NCBI GenBank assembly: GCA_000227505.4
Contig: AGIF02000001.1
Location: 888,035 to 952,034, forward strand
Direction of reading: 5' to 3'
Origin: a gamma proteobacterium HIMB55
GTDB lineage: Bacteria > Pseudomonadota > Gammaproteobacteria > Pseudomonadales > Halieaceae
Length of the DNA stretch: 64,000 nucleotides
The notes below the pieces were generated by a model, which made no database searches, had not been told where the DNA came from, and worked only from the letters and a program-made list of their open reading frames with translations. Positions 26,027-35,110 of the stretch are shown here, piece by piece. The position numbers and the translations under genes are program-made. Within the stretch, counting starts at the first letter, position 1; every line of letters starts with the position of its first letter.

Positions 26027-27033
26027 TGTCGATGATCCTTGAGGCAATGAAGCGGTCAAAGGAGGGTGAAACAAAGACCTCGGACGTGCCGACAGTCGAT
26101 ACGGTGCACTACGTACCGGAACCTGAGTCACGTTTTTCGCGATGGCAAGTGGGTGGGATGCTTGCTGGCGTCGTCGTTATTAGCGCTGTGGCGTTGACTG
26201 CAATGTGGCCTTCAGAGCCCATATCGGGCACCGCAGCTGCGTCGACAACTTCCTCAGCAACCCCCTCGGCTGAGCTTGTTAAAACACCAGCTTCAATCTC
26301 TCAAGAGGCTGATCCGCCAGCTGAGAGAGGGCAAGCGCCGCAACTAAAGGCCGTAAAATCGGTAACAGCTAAAGTGCCACCGAGCTATGCAAGAGAACAG
26401 CCATTAAGTGAGGCGGCTGCTACACAGACGTCTGCCCTGAAAACAAGCCAAGATGTGACACCCACGGCCGCGCCTGTATCCGTGCCTGCGCAACGGGAAG
26501 GCCCGATTGTTACGAAATCGACGCCACCTAGCGGTCGAGTGATGCCGCAGGCTACTCAACCCGTAACAAGTCCAGACGAACTCCGGGCGATCTATCAAGC
26601 GCTCAACGAGGAGGCGAGCCAAACTGCAGTCACAGACGAGTCCAGTGCCTCAAGCGATGGAGGCGAGTCAGGTGCGGATAATAGTGTTAGTTCCATATCT
26701 CAGGCGTCGGATGAAGCACCGCCGATTGACTTTGCAGACATTCTGGCAGCAGCTCAAGAAGAGTTGGGTGTCAAACCGCTGGTGGAGAGTTCTGAGCCAT
26801 TGCTAGAGACACTTTCACAGCAGATCAAAGACGACATTCCGTCGCTGATCTACAGCGAGCATCGTTATGACCCTGCTGGCAGCTCTTCAGTAAAATTAAA
26901 TGGTAAAACCGTTAAAGAGCGTCAGCGCGTGGGTGCGTTCACTGTCATCGAAATACTCCCCGATAGCGTGGTAATCCGATGGCGTGAAACGCAATTTAGA
27001 GTTCGAGCTCGAAACAGCTGGGTCAATATGTAG
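26026..27033 (+). CDS. gspB: GspB/ExeB-like secretin assembly partner
   Basis: A 335-residue inner-membrane protein. The ATG at 26026 overlaps the gspA stop (TAATG) and begins MSMILEAMKRSKEGE, the usual GspB opening. The frame is open upstream inside gspA but has no conserved residues there. One transmembrane helix lies at about 44-62 (VGGMLAGVVVISAVALTAMW). A long Pro/Ala/Thr-rich periplasmic spacer follows. The C-terminal domain, about 250-335, has DDIPSLIYSEHRYDPAGSSSVKLNGKTVKERQRVGAFTVIEILPDSVVIRWRETQFRV, matching the T2SSB domain. With GspA it forms the complex that remodels peptidoglycan for the secretin. Confidence 0.87.
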   Translation: MSMILEAMKRSKEGETKTSDVPTVDTVHYVPEPESRFSRWQVGGMLAGVVVISAVALTAMWPSEPISGTAAASTTSSATPSAELVKTPASISQEADPPAERGQAPQLKAVKSVTAKVPPSYAREQPLSEAAATQTSALKTSQDVTPTAAPVSVPAQREGPIVTKSTPPSGRVMPQATQPVTSPDELRAIYQALNEEASQTAVTDESSASSDGGESGADNSVSSISQASDEAPPIDFADILAAAQEELGVKPLVESSEPLLETLSQQIKDDIPSLIYSEHRYDPAGSSSVKLNGKTVKERQRVGAFTVIEILPDSVVIRWRETQFRVRARNSWVNM

Positions 27034-27035
27034 GC

Positions 27036-27049
27036 CAGCCTGTTGGCTG
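27036..27049. terminator. Short hairpin immediately after gspB
   Basis: CAGCC and GGCTG close a TGTT tetraloop three bases beyond the gspB stop. The T-run is weak, so terminator function is possible but unproven. Confidence 0.3.
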
Positions 27050-27240
27050 TTACTCTGAAGGGTCAAGGGTTGTCAGCGCTAAGATTATTGGAACATGGCC
27101 CAGGTTTGGTGGGTTCATCCCCAGAGAGGGCTCATCATCACAAACCACACAAGTCCATCTTCAAACGATCAGTGGATTAAAGACGAAAGTGTGCTGGATG
27201 AGAGCGCACCGCAGAGCTGGTTTTTGTTTGTTCGTGTGCT

Positions 27241-27276
27241 GGTCGGAAACATCCTCGGGATAGGACATTTCCGACC
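27241..27276. terminator. Long inverted repeat between gspB and the aldo/keto reductase gene
   Basis: GGTCGGAAA (27241-27249) and TTTCCGACC (27268-27276) form a nine-base-pair stem. The loop holds a further inner pairing TCCT/AGGA. It lies between convergent genes, 10 bases beyond the reductase stop. The rest of the gap (27050-27240) shows no credible gene. Confidence 0.5.
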
Positions 27277-27286
27277 AAATCAATGG

Positions 27287-28315
27287 TCATGGCGCAGGGT
27301 TTGGCAACCGCTGTTGAATCGCTTCAATGCCTTTCAATACGTCCTTGGAGAGATTTACGTCGAGGCTGTCGATGTTCATTTTCAACTGTTCCATGGTGGT
27401 CGCACCAATAATGTTTGAGAGTACGAACGGACGCGTATTTACGAAGGCGAGTGCCATGTGCGTTGGGTTCAAGCCGTGTTCATCGGCAAGCTGAAGGTAT
27501 TGTTCAGTCGCCTCGAGCGTCTCTGCACCGTCATAGCGTGTAAAACGCTCGAAGACGGCCATTCGCGAACCCTCGGGTTTGGCACCGTGCCGGTATTTAC
27601 CTGTTAACAGCCCCATACCTAACGGGGAATAGGCGAGTAGGCCCACATCCTCTCGGTGCGAGACTTCAGCCATGGCAATTTCATAAGTTCGATTAAGCAG
27701 GCCGTAGGGGTTTTGAATACTCTCGACGCGGGGCAAGCCCTCACGATCAGCAAGCTCTAAAAACTTCATTGTCCCCCAAGGCGTCTCGTTCGATAGACCG
27801 ATCGTTTTGATTTTTCCCGCTGCAACCAGTTCCTGTAGCGCGCGTAGCGTCTCATCTATCGGCGTCTCTGGCTGTTCACGGTGGAAATAACCACGCTGCC
27901 CGAAGAAGTTTGTGTAGCGATCGGGCCAGTGGAGCTGATAAAGATCGATGCAGTCCGTCTGAAGCCGTCTCAGTGAGCCATCGACCGCCTCCATAAGCTG
28001 CTCCCGAGTAAAGCGCGGACCACCTCTCAGGTAGTGAAACTCAGGGTTGGGACCCGCTGCTTTGGTGGCGAGTATGTATTTGTCTCGCAATCCGGTCTTT
28101 TTGAACCATGTGCCGATGTATTCCTCGGTACGTCCCTGTGTCTCTGCCCGCGGAGGAACCGGATACATTTCGGCCGCGTCTAGCATGTTGATCCCACGGT
28201 CCAAGGCATAGGAAATTTGCTCATGCGCCTCGGCCTCGGTGTTCTGCTGACCCCATGTCATGGTTCCAAGGCAGATTTTCGAGACTTCTTTTCCATCGAT
28301 CGTTCTTAAGGTCAT
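27287..28315 (-). CDS. Aldo/keto reductase, Tas-like
   Basis: An NADPH-dependent oxidoreductase of 342 residues, close to Escherichia coli Tas (346). Features are LGTMTWG at the start, GINMLDAAEMYPVPPRAETQGRTEEYIGTW with the catalytic Asp and Tyr, LATKAAGP with the Lys, and DLYQLHWPDR with the His. The C terminus has NTRPFVLSNIIGATTMEQLKMNI, the NADP-binding part. The insertion before the active-site Tyr is typical of the Tas branch. It is two bases downstream of the alkaline phosphatase gene on the same strand. The physiological substrate is unknown. Confidence 0.88.
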   Translation of the reverse strand: MTLRTIDGKEVSKICLGTMTWGQQNTEAEAHEQISYALDRGINMLDAAEMYPVPPRAETQGRTEEYIGTWFKKTGLRDKYILATKAAGPNPEFHYLRGGPRFTREQLMEAVDGSLRRLQTDCIDLYQLHWPDRYTNFFGQRGYFHREQPETPIDETLRALQELVAAGKIKTIGLSNETPWGTMKFLELADREGLPRVESIQNPYGLLNRTYEIAMAEVSHREDVGLLAYSPLGMGLLTGKYRHGAKPEGSRMAVFERFTRYDGAETLEATEQYLQLADEHGLNPTHMALAFVNTRPFVLSNIIGATTMEQLKMNIDSLDVNLSKDVLKGIEAIQQRLPNPAP

Positions 28316-28317
28316 GG

Positions 28318-29688
28318 TTACAACTCCAGGTATTGCATCATTGCTTGATAAATTTCGCGCTGGCGCATGAAGGGGCTCAGCACTTTATTGCCCTCAGCAT
28401 TGGCGAAGAGTGGCACGTTAGCGCCGGTATGTTCTTCCGATTGAATATTATTCGTCGCGTAGTTAATGCGCATGACTGAACCTTCAGGAGTCTCGACGCG
28501 AGCAACTTTTCCTGGGCTGAAAACAGGGATAGGCAGACCTGTGTACAAAGTTGGCTCTGGCACAATTTGGGCGGCCTGAGCGTGATCTGCAGTTACAATA
28601 ATTAAGGTGTCTGGGTTGTTAGCCGCGTGTTCAAGGGCAGCGGCTAGAGCCTGTTCTAATTGCGCTATTTCACCAATCGAGCCGCAGGGGTCGCGTACGT
28701 GGCTTTTCTTGTCGATCGATGCCGACTCGATGGTCAAGAAAAAGCCTCTCTCATTTTCCTTATCCAAATGACGGAGGGCAAAGCGCGTCATCGCATTTAA
28801 CGACGGCATGTCCTCGAAAGCTGGGTTGTCAACGCAGGAAATCGTCTCGGGGGGCGTAATCGAGCCGATCATTTCATGAGCGAGATTTAGCCAGCTGCGC
28901 TCGATATCTTCAGCTGATCTCCCGTCCGAACCCTGCCATTGCACGGGCATCGTATCTTCAGAGAAAAGGCCTATCACTCGGCCGCTGTAGTTTGCGTTTA
29001 GCTGAGCTGCGGAGGTGAGCACGGTGGCGCCTGACTCGGTTGCTTTGTCGAGGGCCGTAGGTTGGGTTTCATATTGAGCGGCGAAATGCTCCATGCCACC
29101 ACCCAAAATGACGTCAACATCGGCCGTTGCAAGTTGCTCTGAGATGGAACCGGCTCCACCGTTCTCCTCGAGATCTTTGGGACATCCGGGGAAGGTAACG
29201 CCGTACTTCTCGCCACCACGAATAGTCACAGGGTTCTCGCAGGCTCTAATGCCAACGTGTGCGGCAAACGCTGCAGGCGTTGCATCAGTCACGGAGGCAG
29301 TGCTTACGATGCCTGTTTTATAGCCCGCTGCTGCCGCTGCTTCGAGAACCGTTGTTACCGATTCATCATCGCGATCCTTACCAACACGACCAATACGCGT
29401 CACGGAACCCGTGGCCAGCGTAGTGGCCGTATTTGCAGAGTCTGCGACGTAAATAGGTGTGCCGTTATCGTCCACGGTTTCGACTTGGACAGCCCCTCTA
29501 AAGGGCATGGTGTCTAGCGTTAAGGTGCCCCCTTGGCCTGATAGGTAGTTACGACCCATAGTGACGTGAACGTCGTCAAACCCGTCTCCGATGATCAAGA
29601 TGACGGACTTCGGGTCTGCGTATGCTGACTGAGCGGAGAAGATACCGAGAAGAGTAGTTAACAGGGTAGGCGCGTTGAAAAATCTCAT
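28318..29688 (-). CDS. Exported alkaline phosphatase (PhoA family)
   Basis: A 456-residue phosphomonoesterase with an N-terminal signal peptide (about residues 1-24, ending AYA), so periplasmic or secreted. ILIIGDGF holds a metal-binding Asp35. The catalytic Ser84 lies in VADSANTATTLATG. LTIESASIDKKSH, VTADHAQ and EEHTGANVPLFA provide the other metal ligands. The gene pairs tightly with an aldo/keto reductase, an odd combination. No Pho box could be identified with confidence in the 198-base gap shared with the divergent ammonium transporter gene. Confidence 0.9.
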   Translation of the reverse strand: MRFFNAPTLLTTLLGIFSAQSAYADPKSVILIIGDGFDDVHVTMGRNYLSGQGGTLTLDTMPFRGAVQVETVDDNGTPIYVADSANTATTLATGSVTRIGRVGKDRDDESVTTVLEAAAAAGYKTGIVSTASVTDATPAAFAAHVGIRACENPVTIRGGEKYGVTFPGCPKDLEENGGAGSISEQLATADVDVILGGGMEHFAAQYETQPTALDKATESGATVLTSAAQLNANYSGRVIGLFSEDTMPVQWQGSDGRSAEDIERSWLNLAHEMIGSITPPETISCVDNPAFEDMPSLNAMTRFALRHLDKENERGFFLTIESASIDKKSHVRDPCGSIGEIAQLEQALAAALEHAANNPDTLIIVTADHAQAAQIVPEPTLYTGLPIPVFSPGKVARVETPEGSVMRINYATNNIQSEEHTGANVPLFANAEGNKVLSPFMRQREIYQAMMQYLEL

Positions 29689-29796
29689 GCGTGAACAATC
29701 CGCTTGCTGAAATACGACGCGTCAGAGCATAAACCCATCATTCAAGGATAAAAACCCTGACTGGAGGCCTGTCCTACAGCTCCGGTTGAAAAGTTT

Positions 29797-29827
29797 GACA
29801 AGGTGGACGAAGTTCAAGACAAGGTGG
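29797..29827. promoter_or_regulatory. Direct repeats GACAAGGTGG, 21 bases apart, upstream of amt
   Basis: Two identical 10-base copies (29797-29806 and 29818-29827) are spaced by exactly two DNA turns in the divergent region between the alkaline phosphatase and amt genes. This is the geometry of a dimeric or tandem regulator site. The regulator is unknown. Confidence 0.5.
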
Positions 29828-29886
29828 TCGCATGGTCAGCCTGGTTGTGACATCATCCGGCGCTGGTTTAAACGGAGATCTATCTG

Positions 29887-31194
29887 GTGAATAAAACTAA
29901 CTCAATCACCGCAGCTACGATTGCACTTCCAATTATTGCAGTTGCACAGCCGAGCTTTGCCTCAGACACGGGCCATACAGCGTGGATGCTGACCGCTACA
30001 GCACTTGTCTTGTTCATGACGATCCCCGGGCTCTCGCTCTTCTATGCAGGGCTTGTCCGCGCGAAAAATGTTCTTTCTGTATTGATGCAGTGTTTCGCGA
30101 TCACCGGTTTGATGTCGCTCCTTTGGTTTGTCGCCGGATACTCCATTGCCTTTGGTACCGATGGTGTTGAGCCGGGTGCTTACATGGGCGATATGGGCAA
30201 CCTTTTCCTCGCTAACGTTTCCATGGACTCTATGCGTAACGGTATTCCCGAGACGCTGTTTGTGATGTTCCAGATGACATTTGCGGTCATCACACCGGCA
30301 CTCATTGTCGGCGGTTTTGCGGAACGAATGAAGTTTTCGGCCATGTTGCTCTTTAGTGCCGCTTGGATGCTGCTCGTCTACGCGCCAGTCTGTCACTGGG
30401 TATGGGGCGGTGGTTGGCTCGGCAACATGGGGCTACAGGATTTTGCGGGCGGCACCGTTGTTCACATCACAGCAGGTGTTGCGGCCCTTGTCGCCGCCGT
30501 GATGATGGGATCGCGACGCGGTTTTGGCCAAACTGCCATGCCACCACACAACCTTACTATGACGGTTACCGGTGCGGGTATGCTTTGGGTAGGCTGGTTC
30601 GGTTTCAATGCGGGCTCAGCGCTCGCTGCAGACAACAGCGCTGCGATGGCGATGTTGGTAACGCATCTTTCCGCCGCTTGTGGTTCTCTTGCATGGATGG
30701 CCATGGAATGGCTCCGCCACGGAAAGCCATCTGTCCTCGGTATTGTCACTGGCATGGTTGCTGGTTTGGGTACGATTACACCTGCCTCGGGCTCGGTAGG
30801 ACCAGCGGCGGCCGTCGTGATTGGCCTATCGGCTGGCGTCGTTTGTTATTTCGCGACTATCACACTGAAAAACACGCTCAAGATCGACGATAGCCTCGAC
30901 GTATTCCCAGTACACGGTGTGGGCGGTATGTTGGGCACCATCCTGATCGCTGTATTTGCATCGCCTTCGATTGGTATCTTCAGCGGTAATGGCTTCTCTG
31001 ACGGCGTTTCGTCTATGGGTGGCCAGCTCTATATACAAGTCTTCGGTGTTGTCGTGACCTTTGCCTTTGCGCTGATCGGAAGCTGGGTGTTATTAAAAGT
31101 AGTTGATAGCCTGGTGGGTCTGCGTGTAGACGATGATGAAGAGACTGAAGGCTTGGATCTCGTCTTGCACGATGAGAGAGGTTACGACCTGTAA
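29887..31194 (+). CDS. amt: Ammonium transporter (Amt/MEP/Rh family)
   Basis: A 435-residue inner-membrane channel with a cleavable signal-like N terminus (ending SFAS) and eleven predicted helices. Family landmarks are FYAGLVRAKNVLSVLMQC, the GGFAERMKFSAMLLF segment, VCHWVWGGGWLGNMGLQDFAGGTVVHITAG with the twin-histidine neighbourhood, WFGFNAGSALAAD and VHGVGGMLGTI with the second pore histidine. It begins with GTG and has a GGAG ribosome site. The usual glnK partner gene is not next to it. A strong terminator ends the transcript. Confidence 0.94.
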   Translation: MNKTNSITAATIALPIIAVAQPSFASDTGHTAWMLTATALVLFMTIPGLSLFYAGLVRAKNVLSVLMQCFAITGLMSLLWFVAGYSIAFGTDGVEPGAYMGDMGNLFLANVSMDSMRNGIPETLFVMFQMTFAVITPALIVGGFAERMKFSAMLLFSAAWMLLVYAPVCHWVWGGGWLGNMGLQDFAGGTVVHITAGVAALVAAVMMGSRRGFGQTAMPPHNLTMTVTGAGMLWVGWFGFNAGSALAADNSAAMAMLVTHLSAACGSLAWMAMEWLRHGKPSVLGIVTGMVAGLGTITPASGSVGPAAAVVIGLSAGVVCYFATITLKNTLKIDDSLDVFPVHGVGGMLGTILIAVFASPSIGIFSGNGFSDGVSSMGGQLYIQVFGVVVTFAFALIGSWVLLKVVDSLVGLRVDDDEETEGLDLVLHDERGYDL

Positions 31195-31225
31195 ACAACT
31201 TGCTTGCAGAGAAAACAACTTCAGA

Positions 31226-31255
31226 AAAACGCCACTTCCACGTGGCGTTTTTTTT
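31226..31255 (+). terminator. Rho-independent terminator of amt
   Basis: AAAACGCCAC (31226-31235) pairs with GTGGCGTTTT (31242-31251) around a six-base loop, followed by further T up to 31255. This is a textbook terminator 31 bases after the amt stop. Confidence 0.93.
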
Positions 31256-31401
31256 GGGGAGAAGTGGAGGAATAACCAAGTCTGACCGAAGCCCGGATGT
31301 GTCAATCAAAAATTTTAGATAAGTCTTGGGCGGGAGTATTATTTTGGCCGGAATTTAACTAGTACTTGGGTGCAGCAAATCCTAGGGTCCACTGGGGTTC
31401 G

Positions 31402-32928
31402 TCAATCTGAAGGTAACGCCAAACTGACCCCAAGTTTTTTGAAAATAGCAATCGACTCGGCAACCTCCCAGACGGTCAGTGGATGAGCGTTCTTCCAATC
31501 ATCATTGAAGTTAACTTCAAGACTATCGCCCTCGGCTTTTGCGTAAAATTCAGGACTGATGGGTGGGACCTCTGCGTGCTTTAAGGTAACGGCTAATCGC
31601 AGTAGCACCAGCATGCGGGCGAATTTCTGTTGCTTACTCGTTGGTATGCTGTCAAACAGATAATTCGGCAACTTCCCTCTGTGCCCTCGCAATAGACGGC
31701 TAATAAAGAGCTGATCGCCTTGTGAGAACCCCGGCATGTCCGAATTCTCAATGAGATAGGCTGAGTGTCGGTTGTAGTGCTTCTGTGAAATAGCGATCCC
31801 TATCTCGTGAAGTCGGCCAGACCAAGATAAGAGATCGATATCATCGTCTGTTAGGTCCCAGGCGTTTGCTGTTTCGATGCCCAGTTGTTTAGCGTAAACA
31901 CCCACTGAATCCGAATTTGCCATCTCTGCGGAATACCGTTGAAGCATGGCCTGAACGGTTCTCTCTCGCACGTCTTCGTGGCTGCGTCGGCCAATGAGGT
32001 CATAAATGACACCTTCTCGAAGGGCGCCTGAAGAGGTCCGCATAACCTCTACTTGCAACACATCGAAGATAGCCAGTGTGATTGCGACGCCTGCAGTGAT
32101 GACACCGCGGCGGCGCTCATTGAGTCCCTCGAGATCGATTTCATCCACTGACTCGAACTTCAAAAGCGCTTTTTTGAGTTTCTTCAGGGATTTGTGATCG
32201 ATACCGTCGCCACGCCAGCCAGCGGCCGAAATAAGTAGCTCCACAGCTTGCAGGGTGCCGGACGAGCCAACTGCCTCCACCCAATGCGCGTGTTTGAAAT
32301 GGCGGCGGATATGAGAGACCTCAATGCAAGCTTGATCGTAGGCGGTTCTAAATCGCTTCTTATCGATTATCCCATCAGGGAAGAAGCGCTCGCTGTAACT
32401 AACGCAACCTAGTTGGAGACTTTCAAGTCGCTTTGGCTCGAACTGGTGTCCGAGAATGAACTCGGTGCTACCACCGCCGATATCGACGACCAAGCGGCTG
32501 TTTTTGTCGTCCGCAAGGGTATGCGCTACACCCAGATACACAAGTCGCGCTTCCTCGCGACCGTAGATGACATCAACAGGAACCCCAAGAATGGCTTCTG
32601 CAGGTTCTGTGAACACCTCTCGGTTATGCGCTTGTCGCAATGCATTGGTGCCAACCGCGCGGATTTTGTCGGGCTTTACCGATGCCAAAAGCTGTTGAAA
32701 TCGTTCGAGGCAAGCAAGACCACGTGCTACGGCGTCCTCCGCCAGTTGGTGATTTTTAAGACCTTTGCCGAGTTGTACTTTCTCAGCGAGGACATGAAGT
32801 GGGCGGATCTCACCATGCTCCAGGCGCGCTACGATCAAGTGAAAAGAATTGCTGCCAATATCTATCGCCGCATAAATGGGATCATGATGGGAGGTATCGG
32901 GCGCGGATCGCGTCGGCTCGGTGTTCAA
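31402..32928 (-). CDS. ppx: Exopolyphosphatase / guanosine pentaphosphatase (Ppx/GppA)
   Basis: A 508-residue phosphatase that removes terminal phosphate from polyphosphate or pppGpp. The actin-like fold is shown by AAIDIGSNSFHLIVAR at the start (phosphate 1 loop), RAVGTNALRQA, YGREEARLVYLGV, LVVDIGGGSTEFI (phosphate 2) and EAVGSSGTLQA. The C-terminal half contains an HD-like region (RLHEIGIAISQKHYNRHSAYLIENSDMPGFS). Length fits Ppx better than GppA, but separation by eye is uncertain. The only plausible start is TTG. Ppx acts with polyphosphate kinase, which is not in the window. Confidence 0.9.
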   Translation of the reverse strand: MNTEPTRSAPDTSHHDPIYAAIDIGSNSFHLIVARLEHGEIRPLHVLAEKVQLGKGLKNHQLAEDAVARGLACLERFQQLLASVKPDKIRAVGTNALRQAHNREVFTEPAEAILGVPVDVIYGREEARLVYLGVAHTLADDKNSRLVVDIGGGSTEFILGHQFEPKRLESLQLGCVSYSERFFPDGIIDKKRFRTAYDQACIEVSHIRRHFKHAHWVEAVGSSGTLQAVELLISAAGWRGDGIDHKSLKKLKKALLKFESVDEIDLEGLNERRRGVITAGVAITLAIFDVLQVEVMRTSSGALREGVIYDLIGRRSHEDVRERTVQAMLQRYSAEMANSDSVGVYAKQLGIETANAWDLTDDDIDLLSWSGRLHEIGIAISQKHYNRHSAYLIENSDMPGFSQGDQLFISRLLRGHRGKLPNYLFDSIPTSKQQKFARMLVLLRLAVTLKHAEVPPISPEFYAKAEGDSLEVNFNDDWKNAHPLTVWEVAESIAIFKKLGVSLALPSD

Positions 32929-33012
32929 ATTATCTACTCAAGGCGCGTGTCACTGAGAGGATATAGCAATCTTAGATGAAGCGGTGTGCCGGGACTTCAT
33001 TAAGGGCCAAAT

Positions 33013-34098
33013 TTAACGACTAAACTGTCGCGGTGTGCGCGCGGTGATACGGGTGCATAGTTCATAGCCAATGGTGTTGCAATGCGTGGCAACCTCATCC
33101 ACGCTCGGCGTCCCACCCCAAAGCGTAACCTTGGTACCAAAATCAATGTCGGGGATGTCTGTGACGTCTGCGGTGATCATATCCATAGATACCTTACCGG
33201 CGAGCGGGATCGTACCGTAGGGCGTTCCAATGGGTGTTCCATCTGCGGCAGCTCGAGGATAGCCATCGCCGTAGCCCACGGGGATGGTCGCGATTCGGCT
33301 CCGTCTTTGGGCCACCCATCGCCCGCCATAACCAACGGTCTCGCCAGCCTCTATCCAGCGTGTCGCAGCCACTTTCGAGGTAAAGGTCATAACGGGGCTT
33401 AGCTGCAACCCTACTGGCAGGTCGATCAGGGAGCCTCCGTAAAGCGAATAACCAAGTCGTACCCATGACTCAGGGGGAGAGAGTGCGCCGACCGTGCTTG
33501 CTGAATTGGAGAAGCTTGCCTGCTTATCGCTCTCTGCCCCGTCGTTTTGGTCCTTTAACAGGTCATTCCAGCGCGCCGCCTGCCGATGGGTCAAGGCTGA
33601 TTCAGCATCTTCAGCGTCAGCGAGATGGCTCATCAATGTGGTATTTCGGATGCCCGCGGCGTTTAGCGCTGACCTTGCGTCAGCAACATCATTCGGGTCA
33701 AAACCTAAGCGATGCATGCCTGTATCGACCTTTAGCCATACCTGATCAGGTTTATCGGTCTGGGCAATCAACCAGTTTAGTTGATGGTGATTCGATACCG
33801 CCGGCCACAGTGAGTGAGCAGAAATAGTGTCAAGGTCGTCGGAAGAGTGGGGTCCTTGCAACACCAGTATTGGTTTGTCGATGCCTGCTTCCCTGAGCTC
33901 GATGGCTTCTTCTGTAATTGCCACCGCAAATGCATCTACTGAGTGTTCTAATACCCGTGCACAGGCAAGGGCACCGTGTCCATAGGCATTGGCCTTGACG
34001 ACTGCCATCTTTCGGCGCGATCCGGCTAGGCGACTTAGTGCTTCAAAGTTTTGAGCGAGCGCATCGAGATCAATATTGAAGTGGCTGGGCCGTGGCAC
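33013..34098 (-). CDS. alr: Alanine racemase
   Basis: A pyridoxal-phosphate enzyme that interconverts L- and D-alanine for peptidoglycan. The 361-residue protein has the PLP lysine at 35 in AVVKANAYGHG and the opposite-face tyrosine in the VGYGDGYPR region. VWLKVDTGMHRLGF, RLGYSLYGG and GKVSMDMITADVTD also match. It starts with GTG. A D-amino-acid aminotransferase gene lies 57 bases upstream on the same strand, so the two D-amino-acid enzymes probably share a transcript. Confidence 0.95.
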   Translation of the reverse strand: MPRPSHFNIDLDALAQNFEALSRLAGSRRKMAVVKANAYGHGALACARVLEHSVDAFAVAITEEAIELREAGIDKPILVLQGPHSSDDLDTISAHSLWPAVSNHHQLNWLIAQTDKPDQVWLKVDTGMHRLGFDPNDVADARSALNAAGIRNTTLMSHLADAEDAESALTHRQAARWNDLLKDQNDGAESDKQASFSNSASTVGALSPPESWVRLGYSLYGGSLIDLPVGLQLSPVMTFTSKVAATRWIEAGETVGYGGRWVAQRRSRIATIPVGYGDGYPRAAADGTPIGTPYGTIPLAGKVSMDMITADVTDIPDIDFGTKVTLWGGTPSVDEVATHCNTIGYELCTRITARTPRQFSR

Positions 34099-34155
34099 GT
34101 TGGCTGTTCTCTCTTAACGGGGCATCACGACCGTGAGTCCGGCGTCCCTGTCGTT

Positions 34156-35019
34156 TTATGCGAAATGATCGAAGCGGTGTTCGGCGAACAACGCTTGTGC
34201 TTGAGACCAAACGGGCCCGGGTTCGCCGTTACCCACTGCGGTGCCGTCAATAGCCACAACAGGCTCGAGCTCTTTCGTTGAACTGCTCAACCACACTTCA
34301 TCTGCAGACATCACCTCTTGTCGGGAGATAGGCTCTTCTCGCACCTCTAGTGTGCTGTGTTGTCTCAGTATTTCGATCGCCATATCTCGCGTGACGCCAG
34401 CCAGTTTATGGTTGTCGAGTTGGGGGGTTCGAACAATGCCGTTGGTGACCACAAACACATTGCAAGCAGCAGCTTCCGTGAGATTGTCCTCAGCGTCGAA
34501 AAGGATGATCTCACCCGCACCCGAACCCACGCCTTCCATCATGTGTAGCACATTACCCAGAAGCGACGTGCTCTTAATGTGACATCTCTTCCACCTCAAA
34601 TCCTGACCAGACGAAACTTCCCACTGCGTCACTGTTTCTCGATTTCCGTTATCCGGTTCAGGGATGTCAAAGGTGTAGGCAAATATTGTGGGCTTTGGCT
34701 GTTGTGGGAAGGCATGGTTACGTTTCATCGTAACGCCGCGGGTGACTTGTAAGTAGATGCCTAAGTTCCCGTTGCCATTTTGCTCGAGCAATTCACCGAA
34801 CATCTGATTCAGATCCGCGCGACTCCATGGAACGTCTATGCCAATTTCGCGCAACCCATTTTCGAAGCGAACCATGTGAAGTTCTGTTCCTATCGTTTTG
34901 CCACCGTATGAGGGGATGACCTCATAGATGCCGTCGCCAAATAAAAAGCCGCGATCCATCGGCGAGATTTTCGCTTCCTCGAGTGGAACGTAGTCACCGT
35001 TTAAGTAAGCGATTGCCAT
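34156..35019 (-). CDS. dat: D-amino-acid aminotransferase (class IV PLP enzyme)
   Basis: Fold-type IV aminotransferase of 287 residues. The ATG at 35019 is preceded by AGGA at a good distance; an in-frame GTG at 35034 is less likely. RGFLFGDGIYEVIPSYGG, TRGVTMKRNHAFP and RCHIKSTSLLGNVL (PLP lysine 149) match D-alanine aminotransferases better than branched-chain enzymes. The reaction expected is D-alanine plus 2-oxoglutarate to pyruvate plus D-glutamate. With alr just downstream, the pair links L-alanine to D-glutamate, both needed for the peptidoglycan stem. 4-amino-4-deoxychorismate lyase is a related but less likely alternative. Confidence 0.85.
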   Translation of the reverse strand: MAIAYLNGDYVPLEEAKISPMDRGFLFGDGIYEVIPSYGGKTIGTELHMVRFENGLREIGIDVPWSRADLNQMFGELLEQNGNGNLGIYLQVTRGVTMKRNHAFPQQPKPTIFAYTFDIPEPDNGNRETVTQWEVSSGQDLRWKRCHIKSTSLLGNVLHMMEGVGSGAGEIILFDAEDNLTEAAACNVFVVTNGIVRTPQLDNHKLAGVTRDMAIEILRQHSTLEVREEPISRQEVMSADEVWLSSSTKELEPVVAIDGTAVGNGEPGPVWSQAQALFAEHRFDHFA

Positions 35020-35110
35020 TATAAGATCCTTCACTGCTTGGGGCTTTTGTCAGCTAACCGAACGCCTTATATTAGTTCAGCACAGCGTTATATAAAAAGG
35101 ATAAAAGAGA

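Noticed and set aside
27095-27418. 107-codon plus-strand frame after gspB
   Set aside because: It runs into the antisense of the aldo/keto reductase and through a long hairpin; no coding features.
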